NCBI GenBank assembly: GCA_023818865.1
Contig: JAMWDF010000006.1
Location: forward strand, 1-13,762
Origin: Candidatus Omnitrophota bacterium
Lineage (GTDB): Bacteria; Ratteibacteria; UBA8468; B48-G9; DSTR01
Reading direction: 5' to 3'
Length of the DNA stretch: 13,762 nt
Program-made: the position numbers and the translations under genes
The notes under the pieces: model-generated
Told to the model about the DNA's origin: nothing
The model's database searches: none
What the model saw: the letters and a program-made list of their open reading frames with translations, nothing else
Part shown: positions 8,578 through 13,762 of the stretch, in pieces
Position numbering within the stretch: position 1 is the stretch's first letter
Layout of the letters: each line of letters starts with the position of its first letter

Positions 8578-10026
8578 TTACCCTTTCATCACCGCCAAAG
8601 GTGTCATCCGGGCTACTTTTCGGGAAAGACCGGCTCCTTCCACCACCGCTACCACTTCGTCCACATCCTTATAAGCCTTTGGCATCTCTTCAGCCAGACC
8701 AGACCGGCTGGCGGCCCTGACTAAAATTCCCTGGCTGGCCAGTTCATCGGCGATTGACCGACCCCGGCTTTGCCTGATGGCTTCATGCCGGGACATCATT
8801 CTTCCAGCCCCGTGGCAGGTACTTCCCCAGGTTTCAGCCAAGGCTTTTTCCGTGCCTACCAGCACATAAGATGAGGTCCCCATTGTTCCCGGGATGATTA
8901 CTGGTTGGCCAACCGTCCGGTAAGCGGCCGGTATCTCCGGATGACCGGCTGGAAAGGCTCTGGTGGCGCCTTTCCGGTGAACATAAAGCTGGCATTCTTT
9001 TCCTTCTACCAGGTGGGTTTCCAGTTTACAGATGTTGTGGGCGACATCATAAACCACTCCAATGGCTGCTTCAGCGTCAGTTAAGGCAAAGGTTCTCTTC
9101 ACTGTCTCCCGAACCAGATGGCTGATGATCTGTCTGTTGGCAAAAGCATAGTTAGCGGCACACTTCATTGCTTGGAAGTACCTTTTGCCTTCATAAGAAT
9201 CCACCGGTGCGCAGGCTAATTGCCGGTCAGGCACAGTTATTCCGTACTTAGCCATCACCTTGCCAAACTGGGCTAAGTAATCATCGCAGACCTGATAACC
9301 TAAGCCTCGGCTGCCGGTGTGAACCATAACAGTAATTTGACCTGAAAAGAGCCTGAAAAGTTTGGCTGTGGCCTCATCGTAAACCTCTTCTACCTGCTGA
9401 ATCTCCAGGAAGTGATTGCCTGAGCCCAGGGTTTCCAGCTGTTCCAGCCCTCTTTCCACTGCTCGCTGACTAAGGCTTTCCGGGTTGGCGCCAGCCAGAC
9501 AACCATTTTCCTCAATATTTTCCAGGTCAGAAGGCGAGCCATACCCCTGCTCCACTGCCCATCTGGCCCCTTTGCTTACCACCTCTTCCAAGACTTTCTT
9601 TTTCAGCCGGAGCTGTCCGGTGGAACCCACTCCGGAAGGAACTACCTGGAAAAGGTTGTTCAACAAAACCTCTAACTTAGGTCTAACTTCCTTGGCTGAA
9701 AGATTGGTTTTCAGGAGTCTCACGCCGCAGTTGATGTCATAACCAACAAAACCTGGGACAATCACTCCGGTTCTTCCGTCAAAAGCGCCTACTCCGCCAA
9801 TCGGAGCGCCGTATCCCCAGTGAACATCAGGCATCGCCAGGCTCGCTTTGACAATCCCTGGCAGCCGGGCAACATTGGCCACCTGCAGTACAGCGTTATC
9901 ACTCAAAGCCTTCTCCAGGAGTTTCTCGGAAACATAAAGGATACCTGGCACATTCATCCCAGCCTGCCGGGGAATAAACCAGGTGAAAGGCCCTTTTCTT
10001 TCCAGTCTTACCTTCAACTCTTCCAT
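8578..10026 (-). CDS. rtcB: RNA-splicing ligase RtcB
   Basis: A 482-residue protein of normal RtcB length. It joins RNA 2',3'-cyclic-phosphate (or 3'-phosphate) ends to 5'-OH ends using GTP and Mn2+, in RNA repair and tRNA splicing. All signature residues are present at positions very close to the archaeal reference enzyme: D97 and C100 in GYDINCGVR, H205 in GSGNHFLEIQ, H236 in MVHTGSRGLG, H330 in YDVAHN, and the guanylylated H405 in STCHGAGR. MPDVHWGYGAPIGG is also typical. I chose ATG at 10026 (MEELKV) because a GGAGG (10035-10031) sits four bases upstream. The longer start at 10056 would add ten atypical residues. The start overlaps the end of the upstream gamma-subunit gene by 13 bases, indicating coupling in a three-gene operon. 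No archease, RtcA or RtcR gene is visible. It converges with the giant paralog, leaving a 34-base gap. Confidence 0.97.
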   Translation of the reverse strand: MEELKVRLERKGPFTWFIPRQAGMNVPGILYVSEKLLEKALSDNAVLQVANVARLPGIVKASLAMPDVHWGYGAPIGGVGAFDGRTGVIVPGFVGYDINCGVRLLKTNLSAKEVRPKLEVLLNNLFQVVPSGVGSTGQLRLKKKVLEEVVSKGARWAVEQGYGSPSDLENIEENGCLAGANPESLSQRAVERGLEQLETLGSGNHFLEIQQVEEVYDEATAKLFRLFSGQITVMVHTGSRGLGYQVCDDYLAQFGKVMAKYGITVPDRQLACAPVDSYEGKRYFQAMKCAANYAFANRQIISHLVRETVKRTFALTDAEAAIGVVYDVAHNICKLETHLVEGKECQLYVHRKGATRAFPAGHPEIPAAYRTVGQPVIIPGTMGTSSYVLVGTEKALAETWGSTCHGAGRMMSRHEAIRQSRGRSIADELASQGILVRAASRSGLAEEMPKAYKDVDEVVAVVEGAGLSRKVARMTPLAVMKG

Positions 10027-10580
10027 TTTTCCTCCGCCCATCGCCAACCAGCCCAAAGAGCCTTTTCGCTAGTCTCTCTGGCTTCTTTCTTGCCGACTGC
10101 CTGTTCTATCCCAGAGATAAGGTCGGCCATCTCCAGCGGCAAAAACATCTGGCTAATCAAGCAACCTAGCGCTCCGCCCATAACCATATTCGCTACCTGA
10201 AGATTGCCCAGGGACTCAGCCATCTCACTTGCTGGGATGAATAGTTTCTTAAAAGTTAACTCCTGTTCCCCCTGGATCAAAGAAGAGTTGAGCAGCAATG
10301 TCCCTTCAGGTTTCACATTTTGTCGCAGCAGCCGGAGCATCCTTTCATGCATAAACAGGCCAATATCTACCTGGCCGCTGACCGGCGAAAAAATCCCTCG
10401 GTTACCGCTAATTACAATAAGACAGTAAACATAACCCCCTCTCATCTCCGCGCCATAAGTAGGCAGACAAGAAACTGACCACTGCCGGTGGATAGCGGCA
10501 TAAGCCAGCAACCTACCCAGGGTCAGTATCCCTTGGCCACCAGAACCAGCCACCAGTACCCTTAATTTCTTGTTTCTCAT
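10014..10580 (-). CDS. 2-oxoacid:ferredoxin oxidoreductase gamma subunit (PorG/KorC/IorB type), orphan
   Basis: 188 residues, the usual length of a stand-alone POR gamma domain. The nucleotide/thiamine-diphosphate-side motif GSGGQG (residues 12-17) and the signature YGAEMRGG (42-49) are intact. In the known family this subunit works with alpha and beta (and usually ferredoxin-like delta) subunits to oxidise pyruvate, 2-oxoglutarate, branched-chain 2-oxoacids or indolepyruvate to acyl-CoA in the cytoplasm. Here no alpha or beta subunit is adjacent: an isomerase-like gene lies 9 bases upstream and rtcB overlaps downstream. The substrate cannot be assigned. The start at 10580 places the motif at the expected distance, but no strong Shine-Dalgarno precedes it, so it may depend on translation of the upstream gene. 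An alternative is that the other subunits are encoded elsewhere or that the protein has been repurposed. Confidence 0.88.
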   Translation of the reverse strand: MRNKKLRVLVAGSGGQGILTLGRLLAYAAIHRQWSVSCLPTYGAEMRGGYVYCLIVISGNRGIFSPVSGQVDIGLFMHERMLRLLRQNVKPEGTLLLNSSLIQGEQELTFKKLFIPASEMAESLGNLQVANMVMGGALGCLISQMFLPLEMADLISGIEQAVGKKEARETSEKALWAGWRWAEEKWKS

Positions 10581-10581
10581 T

Positions 10582-10600
10582 GGTGGAGTTTAGGTCCACC
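10582..10600 (-). other. Small hairpin spanning the isomerase stop codon
   Basis: A perfect 6-bp inverted repeat (ggtgga / tccacc) with a 7-base loop lies between the isomerase-like gene and the gamma-subunit gene. The stop codon of the upstream gene sits in the loop and the downstream ATG begins two bases after the stem. Because no Shine-Dalgarno is visible for the gamma subunit, the structure might couple its translation to ribosomes terminating upstream. It is short and could be chance. Confidence 0.35.
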
Positions 10601-11555
10601 AGGCTTTGGGCTTCGGCTCCTGGATAAGGACTTGTTTTAACAATTTTACCGCCTTAGCCAGTCCTTCAGCGGTGCTCATCAGACTATCCTCATGTTCAAT
10701 ACTTAGCACTCCATCATAACCCACCAGCCTCAAGGTGGAGACAAAATCATTCCAGAAATCCAGACCGTGGCCGTAGCCAACCGTACGGAAAATCCAGGAA
10801 CGATGGAACTCATCCAGATAGGACTTGGTATCCAGCACCCCGTTCAGGCTGGTCTGATAGGGATTAATCCGGCAGTCTTTAGCATGGACATGGTAAATCG
10901 CCGCACCCAAATATCTAATGGCGGCAATCGGGTCAATGCCCTGCCAGAAAAGATGGCTGGGATCAAAGTTGGCGCCGACTTCTTCTCCAGCTGCTTCTCG
11001 GAGTTTCATCAAGCTTTCCGGGTTATAGACGACAAAGCCCGGATGCATTTCCAGACAAATCTGCTTAATATTATGTTTTCTGGCAAACTCCACTTCTTCC
11101 CTCCAGTAAGGGATGACTTTTTTCTCCCATTGCCACTTCAATACATCAGAAAAATCAGTTGGCCAGGGACAGGTTACCCAGTTAGGCGATTTGGCCTGCT
11201 CACTATCCCCAGGGCAACCAGAGAAAGTGATAATCCGGCCTAGGCCAAGTTTTTCCGCTAAAAGGATTGTCTGTCGCTGCGCCTGGCGGTGAGCTTCGGC
11301 CACTTTTGGGTCAGGGTGGAGTGGATTTCCATGGCAAGAAAGAGCAGAAATCTCCAGCCCTCTTTTCTCCACTGCCTGCTTGAACTTCTTTAGTTTCTCC
11401 TCATCTTTTAGTAACTCTTCTGGCTGGCAATGAGCATTACCCGGGTAGTTGCCAGAACCAATTTCCACTGCGTCCACGCCAGCTGCCTTAGCCATATCCA
11501 GCGCTTCCTCCAGACTCTTATCCCCAAAAAGTACCAGAAACACCCCCAGTTTCAT
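10590..11555 (-). CDS. Sugar phosphate isomerase/epimerase-like TIM-barrel protein
   Basis: 321 residues of the xylose-isomerase-like/AP-endonuclease-2 barrel family, which includes sugar isomerases, ketose 3-epimerases and inositol-pathway enzymes. It begins MKLGVFLVLFGDKSLEEAL, typical of strand and helix 1. Expected metal ligands can be placed at E169 (CLEMH), D198 (NFDPSHLFW), H224 (YHVHAKD) and E287 (LSIEHED), so a divalent-metal active site looks intact. No signal peptide, hence cytoplasmic. The start is well supported: GGAGG at 11565-11561, five bases before ATG 11555. It is the first gene of the isomerase-gamma subunit-rtcB operon, with a candidate promoter immediately upstream. The substrate cannot be told from sequence; next to glycan-degradation genes a sugar derivative is plausible. 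Confident for family, low for exact reaction. Confidence 0.88.
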   Translation of the reverse strand: MKLGVFLVLFGDKSLEEALDMAKAAGVDAVEIGSGNYPGNAHCQPEELLKDEEKLKKFKQAVEKRGLEISALSCHGNPLHPDPKVAEAHRQAQRQTILLAEKLGLGRIITFSGCPGDSEQAKSPNWVTCPWPTDFSDVLKWQWEKKVIPYWREEVEFARKHNIKQICLEMHPGFVVYNPESLMKLREAAGEEVGANFDPSHLFWQGIDPIAAIRYLGAAIYHVHAKDCRINPYQTSLNGVLDTKSYLDEFHRSWIFRTVGYGHGLDFWNDFVSTLRLVGYDGVLSIEHEDSLMSTAEGLAKAVKLLKQVLIQEPKPKAWWT

Positions 11556-11585
11556 AGCCCCCTCCTCTCGGTTATTTTCATTAAA

Positions 11586-11613
11586 AGTTTAGTCCAACTA
11601 AGAAATTTGTCAA
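11586..11613 (-). promoter_or_regulatory. Candidate sigma-70-type promoter of the isomerase-gamma-rtcB operon
   Basis: On the minus strand a perfect -35 box TTGACA (11613-11608) is followed after 16 bases by TAAACT (11591-11586, four of six matches to TATAAT). Initiation would fall near 11580, about 25 bases before the isomerase ATG. The -35 box lies inside a 12-bp repeat shared with the divergent promoter. Confidence 0.55.
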
Positions 11614-11664
11614 TCAGGCGGGTGGGCTGGCTTTTCCCTTTCTTGGGCTCATATATTCAATCAT
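11614..11664 (-). CDS. Possible 16-codon leader peptide or gene remnant
   Basis: A full AGGAGG (11678-11673) on the minus strand lies eight bases before ATG 11664. This opens a frame reading MIEYMSPRKGKASPPA and ends with TGA at 11616-11614, inside the 12-bp repeat. An in-frame ATG at 11670 would be only two bases from the Shine-Dalgarno. The ribosome site is as good as those of the real genes, but the peptide matches nothing I recognise, and the operon promoter begins at its stop codon. It may be the stump of a lost gene. Confidence 0.25.
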   Translation of the reverse strand: MIEYMSPRKGKASPPA

Positions 11665-11698
11665 TTTCATAACCTCCTCTTAAGTGTCAGGAGATACT

Positions 11699-11740
11699 GG
11701 ATTGTCTTTGCGAGCAATGCCTAATATAAAAAGCAATTCC
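11699..11740. repeat. Degenerate REP-like palindromic sequence (tentative)
   Basis: The stretch starts ggattgtctttgcgagcaat and ends aagcaattcc, so its outer ends are nearly complementary (ggattg / caattcc, one extra base). It resembles worn copies of the 'attgcgag...gcaatcc' palindromic repeats scattered in many bacterial genomes. The centre no longer pairs well and only one copy is in the window, so the call is weak. Confidence 0.25.
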
Positions 11741-11809
11741 AATGAAAGCCGCGGAATAGACTGTGTTAACCCCTATGAAGGTTCGGATAGATTTATTATG
11801 GGCGCCTGA
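11717..11809 (+). CDS. Doubtful 30-codon plus-strand frame inside the intergenic region
   Basis: ATG 11717 opens 30 codons (MPNIKSNSNESRGIDCVNPY then EGSDRFIMGA), ending with TGA in the right-hand 12-bp repeat. No usable Shine-Dalgarno is present and no family is recognised. It is listed only because it accounts for part of the longest gene-free stretch, 11556-11864. Probably non-coding, or a decayed gene end. Confidence 0.12.
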   Translation: MPNIKSNSNESRGIDCVNPYEGSDRFIMGA

Positions 11810-11837
11810 TTGACTTTCGGGAAAACCAGAGTATAAT
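11810..11837 (+). promoter_or_regulatory. Sigma-70-type promoter of the AstE/AspA-like gene
   Basis: TTGACT (11810-11815, five of six consensus bases) is separated by 16 bases from a perfect TATAAT (11832-11837). Initiation near 11844 gives a leader of about 20 bases. AAAGGA (11854-11859) then lies five bases before ATG 11865. This is the strongest promoter in the window. Confidence 0.72.
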
Positions 11838-11840
11838 ATG

Positions 11841-11851
11841 GCCAATTTGGC
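11841..11851. promoter_or_regulatory. Short palindrome at the predicted transcription start
   Basis: GCCAATTTGGC is a perfect 5-bp inverted repeat around a single central base, directly over the predicted start site of the AstE/AspA-like gene. The position suits a repressor operator, but the element is short and no regulator gene is in the window. Confidence 0.25.
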
Positions 11852-11864
11852 TTAAAGGAAAAAA

Positions 11865-12875
11865 ATGAGACAAACCGGAAAAATCCAGCAGTTTCTGGAA
11901 ACCAAGTATTACGCTCAGGGAATAAGAGTTAGACTTCCAGTGTTGGTGTGTAAAGGCAAAGGAAGCGGACCTTTTGGCTTGATTATGTCCAGTCAGCATG
12001 GCCGGGAACTCAATGGCATCGCAGCGATTGAAAAGGTCTGGCGGGCTATTTCTCCAGAAAAAATTAAAGGGAGGATAGTTTTCTTGCCTGTGATGAATCC
12101 GGTGGCGGTGATGATGAGAAAACAGGATTTTCCCATAGAAGAACCGCGGTTTCGCCCTACCGGTGTTTCCCAGTTACTTTACAATATGAATCGGAAGTGG
12201 CCGCCGCAAAAAAAAGATGGCACTTACGCCCAGGCGGTGACAGAGGTCGTCTGGAATACCTACTGGAAACACGCTGATTTTTCCCTGGACCTTCATGGCT
12301 GGACAGACAGAAGCCTTTCTTTAGCCTGGGGAATGAAAAAGCAGCTAAAACTTCTTCGGGATTATGGTTTCCCTTACCATATGGTCACGCAAAAATCTCC
12401 GGAAACACCTGGGCTGAGTGAAACCGCGGCCTATAATGCTGGGATTGCCCACCTGGTGAATGAACTCACTCCCCAAAACCGAATTCGTCTTGAGATTGTC
12501 AATCAGGCTGCCACCTGTATCTTTAATCTCCTCAAGGCCACCGGGATGATGGCCGGTGAACTGGTGCGACCAGCCGTTCAATATGAGTTTAACCAACAAC
12601 ACCAGCAGATAGAAGCCAGGACGCCGGTGGAAGGGCTGCTAATTCCGGCAGTGAACTTAGGCGATTTTGTCCAGAAAGGTCAGTTAATAGCCAGGGTGGT
12701 CTCGCTGGAAAATCTCAAGACTGCTTGGGAATTTCGGGCGCCCAAGGAAGCTCTGGTCTTCAACCTGGGCGGTGGTGGCTGGGGAGAAGACAAGGGAGAT
12801 AGCAACATTGTCTATCCAGGAAGCCTGGTTTGTCTCCTCAAGGTCCCAGACACAATTCTCAAGAATCCACAATAA
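11865..12875 (+). CDS. Succinylglutamate desuccinylase/aspartoacylase-like zinc hydrolase
   Basis: 336 residues of the AstE/AspA branch of the M14-like zinc carboxypeptidase fold. Zinc ligands are visible as H45 and E48 (SSQHGRELNG) and H144 (LDLHGW). E200 in NELTP fits the catalytic base, and MNRKWP (R110) corresponds to the substrate-binding Arg motif (NRxFPG in typical members). Residues about 250-330 form a beta-barrel module with a lipoyl-like turn (TPVEGLLIPAVNLGDFVQKG), common at the C-terminus of this family. The known chemistry is amide-bond hydrolysis of N-acyl amino acids; the substrate here is unknown. No signal peptide, so probably cytoplasmic. The start is fixed by AAAGGA five bases upstream and a strong promoter. 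The gene appears to be transcribed alone, since a stable hairpin follows its stop by four bases. Confidence 0.87.
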   Translation: MRQTGKIQQFLETKYYAQGIRVRLPVLVCKGKGSGPFGLIMSSQHGRELNGIAAIEKVWRAISPEKIKGRIVFLPVMNPVAVMMRKQDFPIEEPRFRPTGVSQLLYNMNRKWPPQKKDGTYAQAVTEVVWNTYWKHADFSLDLHGWTDRSLSLAWGMKKQLKLLRDYGFPYHMVTQKSPETPGLSETAAYNAGIAHLVNELTPQNRIRLEIVNQAATCIFNLLKATGMMAGELVRPAVQYEFNQQHQQIEARTPVEGLLIPAVNLGDFVQKGQLIARVVSLENLKTAWEFRAPKEALVFNLGGGGWGEDKGDSNIVYPGSLVCLLKVPDTILKNPQ

Positions 12876-12879
12876 GTTC

Positions 12880-12903
12880 GGCGAAAGGATTTCCCCTTTC
12901 GCC
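12880..12903 (+). terminator. Stable hairpin after the AstE/AspA-like gene, terminator-like without a T tract
   Basis: A perfect 9-bp stem (ggcgaaagg / cctttcgcc) closes a 6-base loop, starting four bases after the stop codon. The bases that follow (aatccaatag) contain no T run, so classical intrinsic termination on the plus strand is doubtful. It may act as a 3'-end stabiliser or a Rho-assisted stop. Confidence 0.5.
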
Positions 12904-12977
12904 AATCCAATAGGGGAATAACGGTGAGGCAATCTTTATCGGTTGGAGTAAAATATACCTACCCAGACGGAGGTACC

Positions 12978-13762
12978 ATGAAAACAAGAATGCAAGTTTT
13001 ATTTTTTTTCCTTCTTTCAACCGGAGCGTTGCCCATGACCGGAAACATTGCCAGACCCTATGACCCCAATAACCTCACCCGGAGTATTCCTATTTTTTCT
13101 CGGGTAAGGCCAGACCTTTTGTTTGAAAATGGTGACCTCATTGAAATCTTCGCCTTTCCCAAAAGCCGGCCAGTGCGCTGCTCCTGGTCGCTTAGTCACA
13201 ATATGGTAGAGCAACCCCTGGCTTCCCAAAGTGGCGAAATCTGTTTGGACCAGAGCGTCCGTTTTCTAATTCCAGAAGAAATACTCCGTCCTGGGTTTTA
13301 TGATTTGAGGTTCACTATCTGGTCAACGGCCAAGGACAAAGAAGAAGGCAGAACAACTTTCGGATATGAGATAGATAAAATCACCTTGGTAGATTCTCGG
13401 CCCTCAGACTTTGCTTTCTTCTGGGCGAAGGGGCGAGAAGAGGTGGCCAGTGGGCCGCTGGAAGCAGAAGAAAAGTTCATTCAGGAGATGGAAGACGAGG
13501 AAATTTCTCGGTACAACCGGCAGGAAGCCTCTTTGCCCGAAATACCTGACCCGGAAGGGAGACGATACAAGAAAATTAAGGTTTACAAAGTTTCCTTCCA
13601 ATCCCCAGGAGAAAGAAGGCTTTACGCCTGGCTAACTGTGCCGGTAGGTGAAGGCCCTTTCCCCGCGATGCTGGTTTTGCCAGGGGCGGGAAACAACCGG
13701 CTGCCCATACCTGCTGAGCAAGCCAGACACGGATTTGTCAGCCTGATGCTTCAGATTCACGG
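12978..13762 (+). CDS. Secreted acetyl-xylan-esterase-like alpha/beta hydrolase, N-terminal 261 residues (runs off the window)
   Basis: ATG 12978 follows GGAGG (12969-12973) by four bases. The frame then stays open for 261 codons to the window end. The N-terminus is a signal peptide (MKTRMQVLFFFLLSTGALPM), so export is expected. Residues about 28-130 look like a beta-sandwich N-terminal domain. Then comes a segment with FFWAKGREEV and, from about 205, VYKVSFQSPGERRLYAWLTV leading to MLVLPGAGNN, which matches the beginning of an AXE1/dienelactone-hydrolase-type alpha/beta hydrolase fold (first strands and oxyanion region). The nucleophile Ser and the remaining triad lie beyond the window. Family members deacetylate xylan or other acetylated sugars. 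It sits on the same strand as, but probably separately transcribed from, the AstE/AspA-like gene. No convincing -10/-35 pair was found in the 74 bases between the hairpin and the start. Confidence 0.8.
   Translation, partial: MKTRMQVLFFFLLSTGALPMTGNIARPYDPNNLTRSIPIFSRVRPDLLFENGDLIEIFAFPKSRPVRCSWSLSHNMVEQPLASQSGEICLDQSVRFLIPEEILRPGFYDLRFTIWSTAKDKEEGRTTFGYEIDKITLVDSRPSDFAFFWAKGREEVASGPLEAEEKFIQEMEDEEISRYNRQEASLPEIPDPEGRRYKKIKVYKVSFQSPGERRLYAWLTVPVGEGPFPAMLVLPGAGNNRLPIPAEQARHGFVSLMLQIH

Larger units (their letters stand above)
11609..11814. repeat. Perfect 12-bp inverted repeat bounding a 206-bp segment (MITE-like element or shared operator)
   Basis: GTCAATCAGGCG at 11609-11620 is the exact reverse complement of CGCCTGATTGAC at 11803-11814. 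Each copy carries TTGAC pointing outward, as the -35 box of the promoter on its side. Pairing stops at exactly 12 bp in both directions, and TTT flanks each outer end. Two readings fit. One is a small non-autonomous insertion whose terminal repeats supply outward -35 boxes. The other is a duplicated operator controlling both divergent transcription units. The segment between holds no convincing gene. Confidence 0.55.

Noticed and set aside
8544..8590. aaaggg ... cccttt inverted repeat between the convergent giant paralog and rtcB, as a bidirectional terminator
   Set aside because: Only about 6 bp pair over a loop of roughly 20 bases, one arm lies in the rtcB coding end, and no consistent T tract follows; too weak to call.
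10027..10056. Longer rtcB start ten codons upstream (ATG 10056)
   Set aside because: The GGAGG lies between this ATG and the one at 10026, the added residues are unlike RtcB N-termini, and residue numbering of the active site fits the shorter form.
12920..12960. taaaat at 12949-12954 as the -10 box for the esterase-like gene
   Set aside because: No acceptable -35 sequence occurs at 16-18 bases upstream (best is about three of six matches).
1..13762. CRISPR arrays, tRNA or rRNA genes, integrase or transposase genes
   Set aside because: I read both strands and saw no spaced direct repeats, no tRNA cloverleaf or rRNA-like segments and no recombinase motifs.

Overview
The window looks like bacterial DNA of intermediate G+C from an uncultured, polysaccharide-degrading lineage. 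Two very long secreted-type proteins combine LamG-like jelly-roll modules with a GH123/DUF6067-like region, and an acetyl-xylan-esterase-like protein follows. This protein style is common in the PVC group (Planctomycetota, Lentisphaerota, Omnitrophota) and neighbouring candidate phyla. That placement is inference; the window holds no rRNA or other taxonomic marker.

Layout. (1) 1-~240 is AT-rich (about 30% G+C by hand count over 1-240, rising above 50% by 301-360). On the minus strand it carries the start of a gpmI phosphoglycerate mutase gene, preceded one base upstream by the C-terminus of another gene. (2) 178-8543, plus strand: two tandem paralogous giant proteins (about 1,390 residues each) joined by an ATGA stop/start overlap. 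The first appears to have lost its N-terminus where it meets the AT-rich segment. (3) 8578-11555, minus strand: a compact three-gene operon in the order sugar-phosphate isomerase/epimerase-like TIM barrel, orphan 2-oxoacid:ferredoxin oxidoreductase gamma subunit, and the RNA ligase RtcB. (4) 11556-11864: a 309-bp divergent control region with a promoter on each strand. A perfect 12-bp inverted repeat places an identical -35 region at both promoters, and may alternatively be the ends of a small MITE-like insertion. (5) 11865-12875, plus strand: a succinylglutamate desuccinylase/aspartoacylase-like zinc hydrolase, closed by a 9-bp perfect hairpin. (6) 12978 to the end: the N-terminal 261 residues of a secreted acetyl-xylan-esterase-like protein.

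How the genes may work together. The secreted giant proteins and the esterase fit extracellular binding, trimming and deacetylation of a glycan. The cytoplasmic isomerase and possibly the AstE/AspA-like deacylase could act on released, modified sugars or acyl compounds. RtcB (RNA repair and tRNA splicing ligase) and the orphan gamma subunit have no obvious link to this, which makes their tight operon notable. The best targets for a second look are the composition and gene-structure break near 240, the 12-bp inverted repeat with outward-facing -35 boxes, the translationally coupled GH123-like paralogs, and the isomerase-POR gamma-RtcB operon.
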